Below, in pieces: positions 34,509 to 44,633 of a stretch of 64,000 nt of DNA. Every line of letters starts with the position of its first letter. The stretch's first letter is position 1. Origin of the DNA: an uncultured Clostridia bacterium (GTDB lineage: Bacteria; Bacillota; Clostridia; Oscillospirales; Acutalibacteraceae). A program made the position numbers and the translations under genes. The notes under the pieces are model-generated. The model ran no database searches, had not been told where the DNA came from, and saw only the letters and a list, made by a program, of their open reading frames with translations. The DNA lies in assembly GCA_937876205.1 (NCBI GenBank), contig CALEII010000061.1:1-64000 (forward strand). The letters run 5' to 3'.

Positions 34509-35284
34509 AATTTTTGTTTTAATCTGTTCTTAATATAAGAAAAGAATCCTTCTTTTTTTATCGAAAAAAAGATACCTAATATAATATCACTAAATCTTTG
34601 TCCAACAAGTTTTGATAATTTGGCAGAGGCATTATGCCATTCTTTTTGTTCATCACTTTGCCAAGAACCATTATACCAATGTATAGCAATGGAATTCTTT
34701 GTTAAATAAACCTTTCCATCGTAATAATTTTTGGGACAAAAATAATCGTTAGGATAAATTGTCAGATAATCTTTAATACACTGAAAAGTATTATCTTTTT
34801 TTATATTGAAATTGTCAACAAGAAGATTGGTGACTGTTTCTGTATTTGTAGTTGTATCAAATTCTCCATTCTCTTTAATAAACTTTCGATTTTTATAGGA
34901 CAATAAAATATCCTCAACAAATTTACCATTTTTTTCTGACCCAACAACAGCAGTAAAAGGATATTGAATATTTTCAAATCCCGTAAATGCATTAAGTGAT
35001 AAGAATTTATCAAAATTACTTAATAATTCTACATCGGTATCAAGGTATATTCCACCCATCAAATACAACGCGTAAATCCTTGCATAATCAGAAACAAAAG
35101 CCCATTTTTTAGCTTCATAAGCTTCTTTTACATATTGACAGCAATTTATATCAAAATTATTTTCATTCCATTCAATAATCTCATAGTCGGGACAGAATTT
35201 CTTCCAACTTTCGATACATTTTTTATCTTTTTCAGGAATTGGATTTCCTCCAAACCAGCAATAATGAATTGTTTTTGGAATCAT
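34505..35284 (-). CDS. GT32-type glycosyltransferase
   Basis: 259 residues, second GT32 gene in the locus. IPKTIHYCWFGGNPIPEKD, AKKWAFVSDYARIYALY and GIYLDTDVELL give the fold and the metal-binding DTD. The C-terminal part (LVGQRFSDIILGIFFSIKKEG) is amphipathic and basic and may bring the enzyme to the membrane. The stop overlaps the small membrane ORF. Confidence 0.9.
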   Translation of the reverse strand: MIPKTIHYCWFGGNPIPEKDKKCIESWKKFCPDYEIIEWNENNFDINCCQYVKEAYEAKKWAFVSDYARIYALYLMGGIYLDTDVELLSNFDKFLSLNAFTGFENIQYPFTAVVGSEKNGKFVEDILLSYKNRKFIKENGEFDTTTNTETVTNLLVDNFNIKKDNTFQCIKDYLTIYPNDYFCPKNYYDGKVYLTKNSIAIHWYNGSWQSDEQKEWHNASAKLSKLVGQRFSDIILGIFFSIKKEGFFSYIKNRLKQKL

Positions 35285-35287
35285 AAT

Positions 35288-36259
35288 TCAAACTCCGATC
35301 TTTAAAGCATTTCTTATTTTGCAAGTAAAATTAAAAGATATTTTTAATAATAAAATCCAGATTTTTTGCTTTGATGATAAAATAGAACTATCAATGTCTC
35401 GAATATATTTATTTACAGTACTATTGAGAACTATCAATGCAGTTTTTTTATCCGTGTTATTTAGATAAGCTAATGACAATTGTCCATGATAAATACAAGT
35501 AAAGACAATGCTTTCAAGTCCTTGTTGTTCAAGAGTAGGGAAGTTAAGTTTTAAGAAATCCTGTCTCAGAGATTTTGCTTCAACGGCATCGAGTCTTTTT
35601 AAAGAATAAGAATTCCCCATTATGCTGCCGGAACGCTGTAAGTAGTTGTAACCGGTGTAATCAATAGTTGCAATTTTCTTTGCTGCGCCAATTGCCTTAT
35701 AGCTCCAGAATTCATCCTCATGATATTTACCGACATCAAAATTAACATCTTTAATAATTTCAGTTCTGTACAGTTTATTCCATACTACCTGTCTGATTTT
35801 GTCGTCAATCAAGGCAGACATTGCTTCTTCCGTCGAATAAATAATTACATCTCCCGTGTCCTCACTTGCAACTGAATAATCTTCATTTTCATATACCATT
35901 CTGAGTTTACACGAAACAATATCGGTATTATTTCTTAGTGCAACATCAAGAAGCTTTTCATACATATCTGTTTCAATATAATCATCACTGTCAACAAATG
36001 CAATAAAATCACCGGTTGCAACTGAAAGTCCGGCATTTCTTGCATCAGAAAGTCCGCCGTTAGACTTATGTATAACCTTTATTCTATTGTCTCTTTCCGC
36101 CCATTTGTCACATATTTCGGGACAATTATCGGGGGATCCGTCATCAACAAGAATAATCTCAAGATTAGTGTATGTCTGATTTACAATTGATTCAATACAC
36201 TTGTCAAGATATTCCTCAACTTTGTAGACAGGGACAATAATACTGATTAAATCGTTCAT
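35288..36259 (-). CDS. Glycosyltransferase family 2
   Basis: 323 residues with ISIIVPVYKVEEYLDKCIES, LVDDGSPDNC (about 36), AFVDSDDYIE (about 90) and the YHEDEFWSY segment near 178. The last motif is shared with the gene at 26097, so the two probably act on similar acceptors. Lies 3 bp before the GT32 gene. Confidence 0.9.
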   Translation of the reverse strand: MNDLISIIVPVYKVEEYLDKCIESIVNQTYTNLEIILVDDGSPDNCPEICDKWAERDNRIKVIHKSNGGLSDARNAGLSVATGDFIAFVDSDDYIETDMYEKLLDVALRNNTDIVSCKLRMVYENEDYSVASEDTGDVIIYSTEEAMSALIDDKIRQVVWNKLYRTEIIKDVNFDVGKYHEDEFWSYKAIGAAKKIATIDYTGYNYLQRSGSIMGNSYSLKRLDAVEAKSLRQDFLKLNFPTLEQQGLESIVFTCIYHGQLSLAYLNNTDKKTALIVLNSTVNKYIRDIDSSILSSKQKIWILLLKISFNFTCKIRNALKIGV

Positions 36260-36268
36260 AAAACTCCT

Positions 36269-37285
36269 TTATTCTACCGAAAACTTTTTATCTACACCGG
36301 TAATTTTTGCGTAAATAGTATGAAATAATGCATATGTCTGAGGACTTAATGCCGTCCATATGCACATTAATTTTAATTTTATTCCTATATACTCATTTCT
36401 GAGTATGTCTGACAGACTACTTCTTAATATTTTTCTTGCTTTTTTTCTTTCCGGTACTATTAATGAGGGATTAATTTTTTTTGATAGTGTTGATGTGTAA
36501 ACAAGAAGTCTTGCGAGTCTTGCCTTGACAATCTTGTTTAAAACAGAAGTCTCACGTGTTTCATTGTCAAGAATATTTAATACTTTTAAAGGATCACATA
36601 GCTTATTTCTGTTAATTACAGAGGTTGCCGCAGAATTCTTATGAACCATATAATGATAAAAACACTTATCTATATAGATCGATTTTTCAGATTGTCTGAA
36701 AAGGTAGTAATTCATTAATAAATCCTCATTGATTCTAATAGACAAGTCCATAATATTGTTAAATACGATATTTCTTACAAAATTAGATTTATATATTTTA
36801 TTACATAAACCGGGTTCAATAAAATCACCTTTGAGTAAATCGATCAATCCTTGTTGATTGTCCTGTTCGATTAATCTATTTGTGTTGTAATAATAATCAA
36901 CACGCCCATCAGGGAAAACCATCTTATAGCCACAATGCGATACATCAGCATTGTATTTTTCTGCATTATCAATAAGAACAGAATACATATCGGGCTCTAT
37001 TATATCATCACCGTCTACGAAACCGATAAATTCACCTTTTGCAGCTTTAATACCCTCAAACCGAGCAGTAGAAACTCCGCCATTTACTTTATGAATAACT
37101 TTGATTCTGTTGTCTTTTTGTGTATATGTATCGGCAATAATACCGCTTGAATCTTTTGAGCCGTCATCAACAATAATGACTTCAAAATCAGAAAAAGTCT
37201 GACTGAGAATACTGTCAAGACAACGGGGGAGATATGCTTCTATATTATACACGGGAATTATTATTGATAACTTTGGATTGTTCAT
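36269..37285 (-). CDS. Glycosyltransferase family 2
   Basis: 338 residues with LSIIIPVYNIEAYLPRCLDS, VDDGSKDSS (about 38), GFVDGDDIIEPDM (about 91) and a RINEDLLMNYYLF segment. The C-terminal region is basic. Its ATG overlaps the stop of the acetyltransferase gene by one base. Confidence 0.9.
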   Translation of the reverse strand: MNNPKLSIIIPVYNIEAYLPRCLDSILSQTFSDFEVIIVDDGSKDSSGIIADTYTQKDNRIKVIHKVNGGVSTARFEGIKAAKGEFIGFVDGDDIIEPDMYSVLIDNAEKYNADVSHCGYKMVFPDGRVDYYYNTNRLIEQDNQQGLIDLLKGDFIEPGLCNKIYKSNFVRNIVFNNIMDLSIRINEDLLMNYYLFRQSEKSIYIDKCFYHYMVHKNSAATSVINRNKLCDPLKVLNILDNETRETSVLNKIVKARLARLLVYTSTLSKKINPSLIVPERKKARKILRSSLSDILRNEYIGIKLKLMCIWTALSPQTYALFHTIYAKITGVDKKFSVE

Positions 37286-37839
37286 TATTTCACATATCCT
37301 ATTCTGTCAGTAAGCTCTTCTGCCTGCTGTTTTTTCATTTCATCTGAGATATTACTACCAATGGTATAATTTTCATTATAAACAATAGAACTACTCATTC
37401 TTGTTTTTTCTTTCTTCAGGTAATCATCTAAAGAACAGATAACTCGGGCAGGAGAACCGACAGCAACTGAGTTGTCAGGAATGTTATGAGTTACTGTGCT
37501 GTTAGCTCCAATAATCACATTATTACCGATTGTTACACCGGGAAGGACTACTGATTCTGCACCGATAAACACATTATTACCGATGTTAACACATCCGATT
37601 TTTGTATAATCTAAAAATATTTTGGTGCTTGCATCATGGGCAAGTATATGCACGCGTGGTGCTATTGTTACATTGTCACCGATTTTTATAAGCCAACAAT
37701 GCGAAGGATCAAGTATAACACCATTTAACCTATTAAAATTTTTGCCGACTGTTAATCCCATTTTTATGAGTTTATCGGTAGTATATTCCCCACGGATTCT
37801 GTATAATAATTCTTTGATAAAATTCATACTGTACCTCAC
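37285..37839 (-). CDS. Hexapeptide-repeat acetyltransferase
   Basis: 184 residues. The middle is a left-handed beta-helix with hexads such as IGDNVTIAPRVHILAHDAS, IGCVNIGNNVFIGAESVV, LPGVTIGNNVIIGANSTV and the closing DNSVAVGSPARVI, as in serine/sugar O-acetyltransferases. The His in HILAHDAS is the likely catalytic base. Adds acetyl groups to sugars of the polymer (inference). It overlaps the upstream GT4 gene by 4 bases. Confidence 0.9.
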   Translation of the reverse strand: MRYSMNFIKELLYRIRGEYTTDKLIKMGLTVGKNFNRLNGVILDPSHCWLIKIGDNVTIAPRVHILAHDASTKIFLDYTKIGCVNIGNNVFIGAESVVLPGVTIGNNVIIGANSTVTHNIPDNSVAVGSPARVICSLDDYLKKEKTRMSSSIVYNENYTIGSNISDEMKKQQAEELTDRIGYVK

Positions 37840-38948
37840 AGTTTTAACAACATCTCCTCAACAGCTTTTACTGTTTTTTCCGTGCTGAAAAATTTGCCTC
37901 TCTCGATGGCTTTTTCTTTATAATGTGTAAGCAATTCAGGTGAGTCAAGCAGTGATTTAATTCCCTGATATAAAGCTTCTTCATTGTTTTCTGTAACAAT
38001 ACCATATTCATTGTTTTCACCGAGCATTTCTTTCATGCCTGAAACTTCAACAGTACATACAGGTGTACCGACAATAAGCGCTTCTGTAGCAGCGGTTGAA
38101 AATCCTTCTGAATGAGATGCGCAAACAAATAAATTTGCTCTTGCAACATATTTATAAGGATTGGTCTGATAGCCAAGGAATGTGAAACTGTCAGAAATGT
38201 TATTATCATTAATGTATTTTGTTAACTCAGATTTGTAATTATCAGAGCCTTCTCCAAGAATATAAGTATGAATTGAATATCCGTCGTTTATCAGTCTTGA
38301 ATGAATATTGATTAGTCGGTCAAAGCCTTTAACAGGAATCAATCGCCCCATAGAAATTATATTGATTTTTGTGTCATCAAAAAACACATCCGGAATTTCA
38401 TAAGATTTTTTTTTGATTTCATCTGAATTATTGGTGTTATAAATCACCTGAGAATTAACAAAAGGTATTAAATGTTTAAATGCTTTTTCAGTTGATTCAG
38501 ATACAAAAACTACCTTATTAAATTTTTTGTATAATTCTTTAACTTCATTAAAATTTCTGAAGCCGACAGAAATATCTGTTTCAGTTTTCTGTGTACAATG
38601 TATCCATGAAATAAGTTTTGTTTTCTTGTCAGCACATCCGCTTATAACTCTTGCTGAAGGTCCTTCAAGATAAGCAATTTCAATGTCATAGGATTCTTTA
38701 ATAAAATTCTTGTGTAAAAAAGCGGGGGAGAAGAGTTTTAGAAAATGAGAATTGGCAGGAAAAGATTTTTTGAAGCAAGTTTTATACTTAATATGTGGTG
38801 CAAGATATTGTTTGTTAACCCCTTCATTAAACAGAGTCATTATAGTAATATCAAATTTATCCCTGTCCATATGATTGACAAGGTTAATTAAAACTTTTTC
38901 TGCACCACCGTGACCTAAATCTCGGATTAAAAATAAAACTTTTTTCAT
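37836..38948 (-). CDS. Glycosyltransferase family 4
   Basis: 370 residues from ATG 38948. The GT-B fold starts MKKVLFLIRDLGHGGAEKV, contains the nucleotide-sugar segment IISMGRLIPVKGFDRLI (about 205) and the family's SHSEGFSTAATEALIVGTP (about 290), with the E-x7-E pattern. ATG 38948 sits 7 bases behind AGG. A longer frame to 39191 runs through the EpsG-like gene and is rejected. Confidence 0.9.
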   Translation of the reverse strand: MKKVLFLIRDLGHGGAEKVLINLVNHMDRDKFDITIMTLFNEGVNKQYLAPHIKYKTCFKKSFPANSHFLKLFSPAFLHKNFIKESYDIEIAYLEGPSARVISGCADKKTKLISWIHCTQKTETDISVGFRNFNEVKELYKKFNKVVFVSESTEKAFKHLIPFVNSQVIYNTNNSDEIKKKSYEIPDVFFDDTKINIISMGRLIPVKGFDRLINIHSRLINDGYSIHTYILGEGSDNYKSELTKYINDNNISDSFTFLGYQTNPYKYVARANLFVCASHSEGFSTAATEALIVGTPVCTVEVSGMKEMLGENNEYGIVTENNEEALYQGIKSLLDSPELLTHYKEKAIERGKFFSTEKTVKAVEEMLLKL

Positions 38949-38956
38949 AATCATAC

Positions 38957-40057
38957 CTAAATAAGACCAAAGCCAAATTTTAAGCTGTAAAAATAGTAGC
39001 CGATATAAGCGATTATCATAATGACTGTGATTGATTTGCCGACATCTTTCTGAAACAGATGTGTGATTTCCCATGGAAGAAGAATATAGTTGTAAAGTGA
39101 AAAATAAATCGGAAGTCTGCCGATGTAAATTCCACTGGTAAACATTGATATAATATAAAGTCCCGCTGAAGCAATGGACATGTTTGTGCATAAATTTATT
39201 ATCGGGTTGTTAACAGAGTTTATTTTTTTTCTTCCGTATAAAGATAATATTGCAGGTATGCTGTAAATAAAAACTCTTATAAAATTGGTTCCGTCATCAT
39301 CTGAGCTTTGCCAGTCGCTGACAACATTTGTGTATTGAGTATCCTCCAGTGCAGTATCAAGTATTGATGTGAACTCTTCAATAAATGTTAAGGCTATTAT
39401 TATACCGAATATAAAAAGTATTGTGTTTCTGTTCCAGGCTTTTCCTTGCGCTATAATAATAAACGGTATGACAATAAGCGCTGACCCGTGAAAAAAAGAT
39501 GCAAAGGCAACTATAATTATTGCCGGTATAAATTTCTTTTTTAATATAAGCCCAAAGCATAAGAAAGTCAGACAAACCGCAACAAACTGACGTATACCGT
39601 TGTACATCCATGAGATATAGTCTGTTGATGCAAGAAAAAGGAATAATGACAAAAATGCACTCTCTGAATACTTTTGGTATACAATAAGAAGACAAGTAAT
39701 GTGAAAGATTGCAAGAATTGCAAAATATGTTGTGTATTTGTCAGTTAAGAAAATTCTTATCAGAGCGGACCCATAATAGAAAAACTCATCTTTTGTTACA
39801 GTTGCCATATAATCAGTTAAACCGCTCATTGATGACGGCATATTGTTGAAAGTGTGCATATAAGAATATGTGTCACCAAAATATAAGGTTCTGTTTGCTG
39901 TATAATAAACAAGCGGAATAACAGCTATTATTAAAGTAAAAAAACTGTAACGGTATTCAATTTTGTTAAGAATTTTTATGCCGGTTTTTTTCCCTGATAA
40001 ATGTGTAAGACCGGCAACAATAGCAGGCCATATTAAAATTACAAGATATTCTGCCAT
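38957..40057 (-). CDS. EpsG-like polysaccharide polymerase
   Basis: 366 residues with about ten transmembrane segments. YFGDTYSYMHTF near 80, together with YNGIRQFVAVCLTFL (about 155), is the EpsG pattern and the RQ-containing loop of EpsG/Wzy-type polymerases. It joins repeat units outside the membrane. Such an enzyme normally needs a flippase, which is not seen in the locus. Placed between two glycosyltransferases. Confidence 0.8.
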   Translation of the reverse strand: MAEYLVILIWPAIVAGLTHLSGKKTGIKILNKIEYRYSFFTLIIAVIPLVYYTANRTLYFGDTYSYMHTFNNMPSSMSGLTDYMATVTKDEFFYYGSALIRIFLTDKYTTYFAILAIFHITCLLIVYQKYSESAFLSLFLFLASTDYISWMYNGIRQFVAVCLTFLCFGLILKKKFIPAIIIVAFASFFHGSALIVIPFIIIAQGKAWNRNTILFIFGIIIALTFIEEFTSILDTALEDTQYTNVVSDWQSSDDDGTNFIRVFIYSIPAILSLYGRKKINSVNNPIINLCTNMSIASAGLYIISMFTSGIYIGRLPIYFSLYNYILLPWEITHLFQKDVGKSITVIMIIAYIGYYFYSLKFGFGLI

Positions 40058-40076
40058 ATTGCCGATACCGCTTTCT

Positions 40077-40868
40077 TTACTTATGGTTACGAAGCTTTAC
40101 TTTTAGTTTGTATGGAATAAAATGTGAAACAAGGGGTTTAAATGCAAAAGGATATAAATATATGGGATAATCAAGAATTTTAAACCCATAAAAATTTGTT
40201 TTTACTGTATTTAACGCATATTTAAATTTTCTTCGATTAAGTGCCAATCTGTCTTCACGGACTTTATAAAGACATTCATTTATATTATCTGCTTTAAATC
40301 CTTTTGAAGCAAACCTGAACCACATATCAATATCTTCACATCTGAGTGTCCGGGGAATGCTTACATAACCATTCAATTCATCATAACAACTTTTTTTCAT
40401 CATTAACGTTGCATGATAACATAAAGGATACATTTTTAAAGTAAATTTATCAGGATGCATAACGGGAAACACATTGTCAAAATCACCGTTTTCATCAAAT
40501 CGTACCATCCCTGTCCCGATACAATCAATATCCGGATTATTTAAAAGAAAATTTATCTGTTTTTCAAATCTGTCAGGTAAAGAAATATCATCACCATCCA
40601 TACGGGCGATATATTTACCTTTAGCAACAGATAAGCATTTATTTAATGTTTCCGGCAGACCAAGATTATGATCGTTTTTTAATAAAACAATCTTATCGGG
40701 GTAATTATTCCTGTATTCTTCAGCAATAGTATAGGTATTATCTGATGACCCATCATCACATAACACTAACTCCCAATCAGAAAATGTCTGATTGAGTATA
40801 GAGTCAATTGCGTCTTTTAAAGTATTTTCGCAATTATAGATACCTGTAATAACTGATAATTTAGGCAT
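40077..40868 (-). CDS. Glycosyltransferase family 2
   Basis: 263 residues from ATG 40868. LSVITGIYNCENTLKDAIDS, LCDDGSSDNTY, RMDGDDISLPDRFEKQ and CEDIDMWFRF show a GT2 of the type found early in repeat assembly. AGGAGA lies 9 bases upstream of the chosen ATG. Earlier in-frame starts (40904 and the MNY start) lie inside or next to the RBS and are rejected. Confidence 0.9.
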   Translation of the reverse strand: MPKLSVITGIYNCENTLKDAIDSILNQTFSDWELVLCDDGSSDNTYTIAEEYRNNYPDKIVLLKNDHNLGLPETLNKCLSVAKGKYIARMDGDDISLPDRFEKQINFLLNNPDIDCIGTGMVRFDENGDFDNVFPVMHPDKFTLKMYPLCYHATLMMKKSCYDELNGYVSIPRTLRCEDIDMWFRFASKGFKADNINECLYKVREDRLALNRRKFKYALNTVKTNFYGFKILDYPIYLYPFAFKPLVSHFIPYKLKVKLRNHK

Positions 40869-40873
40869 ATAAT

Positions 40874-42010
40874 TCATTCTCCTAAATGTGAAGACAAAAT
40901 GCAATATAATTCTTTTAATATTGTTTCAGTTGTATATAAATAAGTATTTTTTTGTGAATTGTTTATAAATAATTCTCGCAATTGATTATTATGCGAAAGT
41001 TCTGTAATTCTGTCATCAAATGTTGAAACATCATTTTGCTCAACAAGAAATCCATTTACTGTATCTGTAATTATTGAGTTATGCCCCCTGTTTTTCACTG
41101 CAATTACAGGAACAGAACATAACATTGCTTCAACAATATTTAGGCCGAACCCTTCTCGAATACTTGATGCAGTACAAATATCTGACATTAAATATAGATT
41201 ACAGACATCATTTCTCCAACCCAAAAATCTGATATTATTTTCAACACCAAGCTGTTTTGCATATTTTTCAATATCCCCATCAGTATGATCAATTCCTGCC
41301 AAAACAAGAACAACATTATCAAAACCCTTGTCAATTAAGGATTTAATTACACGTATTAAAAAATACTGATTTTTATTTTTAATTAGTTCAGCAAGATATA
41401 TCAAAACCAATGCGTCATCCGCAATATTTAATTCTTTTCTATATCGGGAACGAATGTAGTCACGATTTTCAAAGTTAAATTTTTCAGTATCAATTCCAAT
41501 ACCATTAATAAAATAAGCTTTACATGTTTTAAATTTATTTTTTGTTATTTCAAAATCTTCTTTGTTGATTGTGATAACAGAATCAGTAAAATAAGATAAA
41601 ATTTTTTCAATAGGATAATATATCAACCAATTTAAAATTGGCGCACCTTCAAAAAAATGATATCCATGTGAAAAATAGATAACTTTTGTATGTTTATTTC
41701 TTATGCTGATTGATGCTAAACGCGCCGCCAACCCACCTACTGGTGTATGACAATAAATAATATCATAATGGTTATTTTTTAAAATATGTTTTAATTCTTT
41801 TATTCCAACAAAAAGTTTCGGTGAAAAAGGTGTTCGTTCATAATGAAGTATATATCTATTATTGCAGAATGGAATATTTTCTGTTCCTGCACAAGCTACA
41901 TCAACAATCCAACCTTTTTCGGACAACATTTTAATTGTCGGAATATGAAACTTTAAAATATGTTCTTTATCAACATTTGCAACAAATAAAATTCTAGGAT
42001 TTTGTTTCAT
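40874..42010 (-). CDS. Glycosyltransferase family 4 (capsular type)
   Basis: 378 residues from ATG 42010. RILFVANVDKEHILKFHIP at the start, HTPVGGLAARLASI, the VIYFSHGYHFFEGA motif near 112 and ASSIREGFGLNIVEAMLCSVP near 290 give a GT4 of the EpsD/CapM branch. GGGAG lies 5 bases before this ATG, whereas the ATG at 42022 overlaps the neighbouring stop. Confidence 0.9.
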   Translation of the reverse strand: MKQNPRILFVANVDKEHILKFHIPTIKMLSEKGWIVDVACAGTENIPFCNNRYILHYERTPFSPKLFVGIKELKHILKNNHYDIIYCHTPVGGLAARLASISIRNKHTKVIYFSHGYHFFEGAPILNWLIYYPIEKILSYFTDSVITINKEDFEITKNKFKTCKAYFINGIGIDTEKFNFENRDYIRSRYRKELNIADDALVLIYLAELIKNKNQYFLIRVIKSLIDKGFDNVVLVLAGIDHTDGDIEKYAKQLGVENNIRFLGWRNDVCNLYLMSDICTASSIREGFGLNIVEAMLCSVPVIAVKNRGHNSIITDTVNGFLVEQNDVSTFDDRITELSHNNQLRELFINNSQKNTYLYTTETILKELYCILSSHLGE

Positions 42011-42021
42011 TTTTACTCCCA

Positions 42022-42624
42022 TTATAATTTATTGATAGTTCCCGTGCCGCCTTCAACAACGCCTTCATGTTTAATAACCTGAAGTGCGGTGTTGATAATA
42101 CATCTGATGTCGAACGGCAGACTCATTTTTTCGACATATTCACCGTCAAATTTAGCTTTTACGGGAATTTCGAGTTCATCTCTTCCGTTAATCTGTGCCC
42201 AGCCTGTGAGTCCCGGTCTTATACTGTTAGCCTTGTATTTATCTCGTTCAGCAATAAGGTCATCCTGATTCCACAGAGCAGGTCTGGGGCCAACTATTGA
42301 CATATCACCTTTTAGGATATTAAAGAGTTGGGGGAGTTCATCAAGACTTGTTTTTCTCAGAAATTTACCGACTTTTGTAATGAACGCCTCGGGATCATTA
42401 AGAAGATGTGTCGGCATATCGTGAGGTGTGTCAGTTCTCATCGAACGGAATTTATACATATTAAAGAGTTTCTTATCTTTTCCTACTCTTTTTTGCACAA
42501 AGAATACAGGACCTTTTGAATCGGCTTTTACAGCAATGGCTGTAATCAGAAGAACAGGGGACAACAGTGTCAGTGCAAATAATGACACAAGAAAATCAAG
42601 GATTCTTTTTATTATTCTATACAT
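42022..42624 (-). CDS. Initiating undecaprenyl-phosphate sugar-1-phosphate transferase
   Basis: 200 residues. One N-terminal re-entrant helix (RILDFLVSLFALTLLSPVLL) and the bacterial sugar transferase domain with KRVGKDKKLFNMYKFRSM, KTSLDELPQLFNIL, GDMSIVGPRPAL and the PGLTGWAQINGR motif. It is the short form without the extra N-terminal transmembrane domain of WbaP. It links the first sugar to the lipid carrier and so starts each repeat. Overlaps the dehydratase gene by 8 bases. Confidence 0.95.
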   Translation of the reverse strand: MYRIIKRILDFLVSLFALTLLSPVLLITAIAVKADSKGPVFFVQKRVGKDKKLFNMYKFRSMRTDTPHDMPTHLLNDPEAFITKVGKFLRKTSLDELPQLFNILKGDMSIVGPRPALWNQDDLIAERDKYKANSIRPGLTGWAQINGRDELEIPVKAKFDGEYVEKMSLPFDIRCIINTALQVIKHEGVVEGGTGTINKL

Positions 42625-44515
42625 TGATTACACCTTCATTTTCAGGATGGTATGTAGGTACAAGTCTCATTACTGATTCTCTTATGGATTGTCCGTCTGT
42701 GTAACATTCATCTCTGAGATATGCGAGCTTTGTGAAAAACTCATCTGCGTCAACATTTGAGAGTTTACCGATGAAAATAAGCTCGTTGTTTGTTTTCTTG
42801 AGTCCTTCTTCAGACATAAGAAGCTCTTCATACAGCTTTTCACCAGGTCTGAGACCTGTATATTCAACCTTTATATCAACATCTGGCTCAAAACCTGATA
42901 ATTTGATCATTTTTCTTGCAAGGTCATCAATTTTAACCGGCTGTCCCATATCAAGAACAAAGATTTCACCGCCGTTTGCGTAATAACCTGCCTGAAGAAC
43001 AAGAGATACAGCTTCGGGTATGGTCATAAAATATCTGATTATATCCTTATGCGTAACGGTTACGGGGCCGCCTCTTGCAATCTGTTTGCGGAATAGCGGA
43101 ATTACGCTGCCGTTTGAACCGAGAACATTTCCGAAGCGTACTGCTACAAATTTTGTTTTAGATATCTTTGCAAAACATTCAATAATCATTTCGCAAAGGC
43201 GTTTTGATGCCCCCATAATATTTGTTGGGTTAACAGCTTTGTCTGTGGATATAAGTACAAAAGTTGAAACACCGTGTTTGTTAGCTGAGTTTGCTACATT
43301 GTATGTACCGAATACATTGTTTTTGATTGCTTCATTAGGTGAGTCTTCCATCAACGGAACATGTTTATGTGCAGCAGCATGGTAAACAATATCCGGTTTG
43401 TATTTTTCAAACAATGAATCGACCCTGTGAATATCACGAACAGAGCCAATAATTACTTCAAGATTAAGTTCAGGATTTTTTGCACGAAGCTCCTGCTGTA
43501 TTGAATAAGCATTATTTTCGTAAATATCAAAAATTATGAGCTGTTCGGGCTGATATTTAGCAATCTGACGACACAGCTCACTGCCTATTGAACCGCCACC
43601 GCCTGTGACAAGTACTGTTTTTTTGTGAAGATATTCTTTAATTTCAGTCATATCAACTTTGATACTGTCTCTTCCGAGAAGGTCTTCAATTTCGACATTT
43701 CTGATTTTTTCGAGACGCACTTCACCGTTGGCAAGCTGATAAATTGCAGGAACTATATTAAGCTTACAATTTGTTGACTGACAGGCATCAATAATTTTTC
43801 TTTTTTCAACATTTGTTGCTGTCGGTATTGCGAGAATAATCTGGTCTATTCTGTACTTTTCGACCATTTCGGGAATGTGCTCGCAATTGTTAACAACTTT
43901 TACACCGTGTATGTATTTGCCGATTTTTTTCGGGTCACGGTCAAGCATACAGATAACCTTACCCTCAGAATGAGAGCTTGACTGAAATTCTCTGAGAACG
44001 GTGACACCCGATCTGCCTGCGCCGATTATCATAATTCTTTCGAGCTTTGAACTGAGCTTTATGTCATTTTTTACTTTGCCTGCAAATCTGTATGAAAATC
44101 TGGATGCAGTTATAAAAGAAAGCAGGAAAATAAAGTAAATTATCGGATAACTTTTAGGGAAGTTTATGCTGAAAAAATACTTTGCAAGGAAAAGTGCGGC
44201 AGATACACAAGCTGATGATGTTATGCAGCCGCTTGCAATAGCTATGAATTCATCAACACCTGCATATTTCCATATGCCGCGGTAAAGCTTAAAAAAAACA
44301 AAAACAATGATGGTACCGATTGTTGTGATTGGTGATAGAATAAATATATTTGACAGAAATTGTGATTCGATAAGCTGTGAAAAACTGAATTCAAATCTTA
44401 CAACAAGTGTCAGAAATGATGCCAGATTTATCAGAATAATATCTGTAAAAACCAAAGCAGCCGTTTTTAAGTTGTAGAGGATAGCTTCTTTTGTAAGAAC
44501 ATCAATTTTTTTCAT
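42617..44515 (-). CDS. Membrane nucleotide-sugar epimerase/4,6-dehydratase (CapD/EpsC type)
   Basis: About 632 residues. Four transmembrane segments (first about 140 residues), a CoA-binding/Rossmann domain with MIIGAGRSGVTVLREF, then the SDR domain with VTGGGGSIGSELCRQI, a VYHAAAHKHVPLMEDSP motif and the SVLISTDKAVNPTNIMGASKR-like catalytic stretch (split). It probably makes a UDP-amino or deoxy sugar precursor. First gene of the minus operon. The promoter predicts RNA starting near 44553, so the ATG at 44545 would be almost leaderless. ATG 44515 with GGTGA 8 bases upstream is preferred, giving 632 rather than 642 residues. Confidence 0.9.
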   Translation of the reverse strand: MKKIDVLTKEAILYNLKTAALVFTDIILINLASFLTLVVRFEFSFSQLIESQFLSNIFILSPITTIGTIIVFVFFKLYRGIWKYAGVDEFIAIASGCITSSACVSAALFLAKYFFSINFPKSYPIIYFIFLLSFITASRFSYRFAGKVKNDIKLSSKLERIMIIGAGRSGVTVLREFQSSSHSEGKVICMLDRDPKKIGKYIHGVKVVNNCEHIPEMVEKYRIDQIILAIPTATNVEKRKIIDACQSTNCKLNIVPAIYQLANGEVRLEKIRNVEIEDLLGRDSIKVDMTEIKEYLHKKTVLVTGGGGSIGSELCRQIAKYQPEQLIIFDIYENNAYSIQQELRAKNPELNLEVIIGSVRDIHRVDSLFEKYKPDIVYHAAAHKHVPLMEDSPNEAIKNNVFGTYNVANSANKHGVSTFVLISTDKAVNPTNIMGASKRLCEMIIECFAKISKTKFVAVRFGNVLGSNGSVIPLFRKQIARGGPVTVTHKDIIRYFMTIPEAVSLVLQAGYYANGGEIFVLDMGQPVKIDDLARKMIKLSGFEPDVDIKVEYTGLRPGEKLYEELLMSEEGLKKTNNELIFIGKLSNVDADEFFTKLAYLRDECYTDGQSIRESVMRLVPTYHPENEGVINV

Positions 44516-44559
44516 AATTTGCGTCACCGATAGTTTCATTTTCATACTATATCAACAAT

Positions 44560-44588
44560 ATAATATCATTTATGAAACTGGATGTCAA
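44560..44588 (-). promoter_or_regulatory. Promoter of the polysaccharide assembly operon
   Basis: On the minus strand TTGACA, 17-bp spacer, TATTAT. It points into the dehydratase gene and is back to back with the promoter at 44634. Confidence 0.8.
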
Positions 44589-44633
44589 TAATTTTGTATA
44601 TAATATATATTTCAGTATATTTCTTATATTGTA

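Noticed and set aside
38949..39191. 81-codon N-terminal extension of the GT4 gene
   Set aside because: The extension overlaps the EpsG-like gene and does not look like a GT4 N-terminus.
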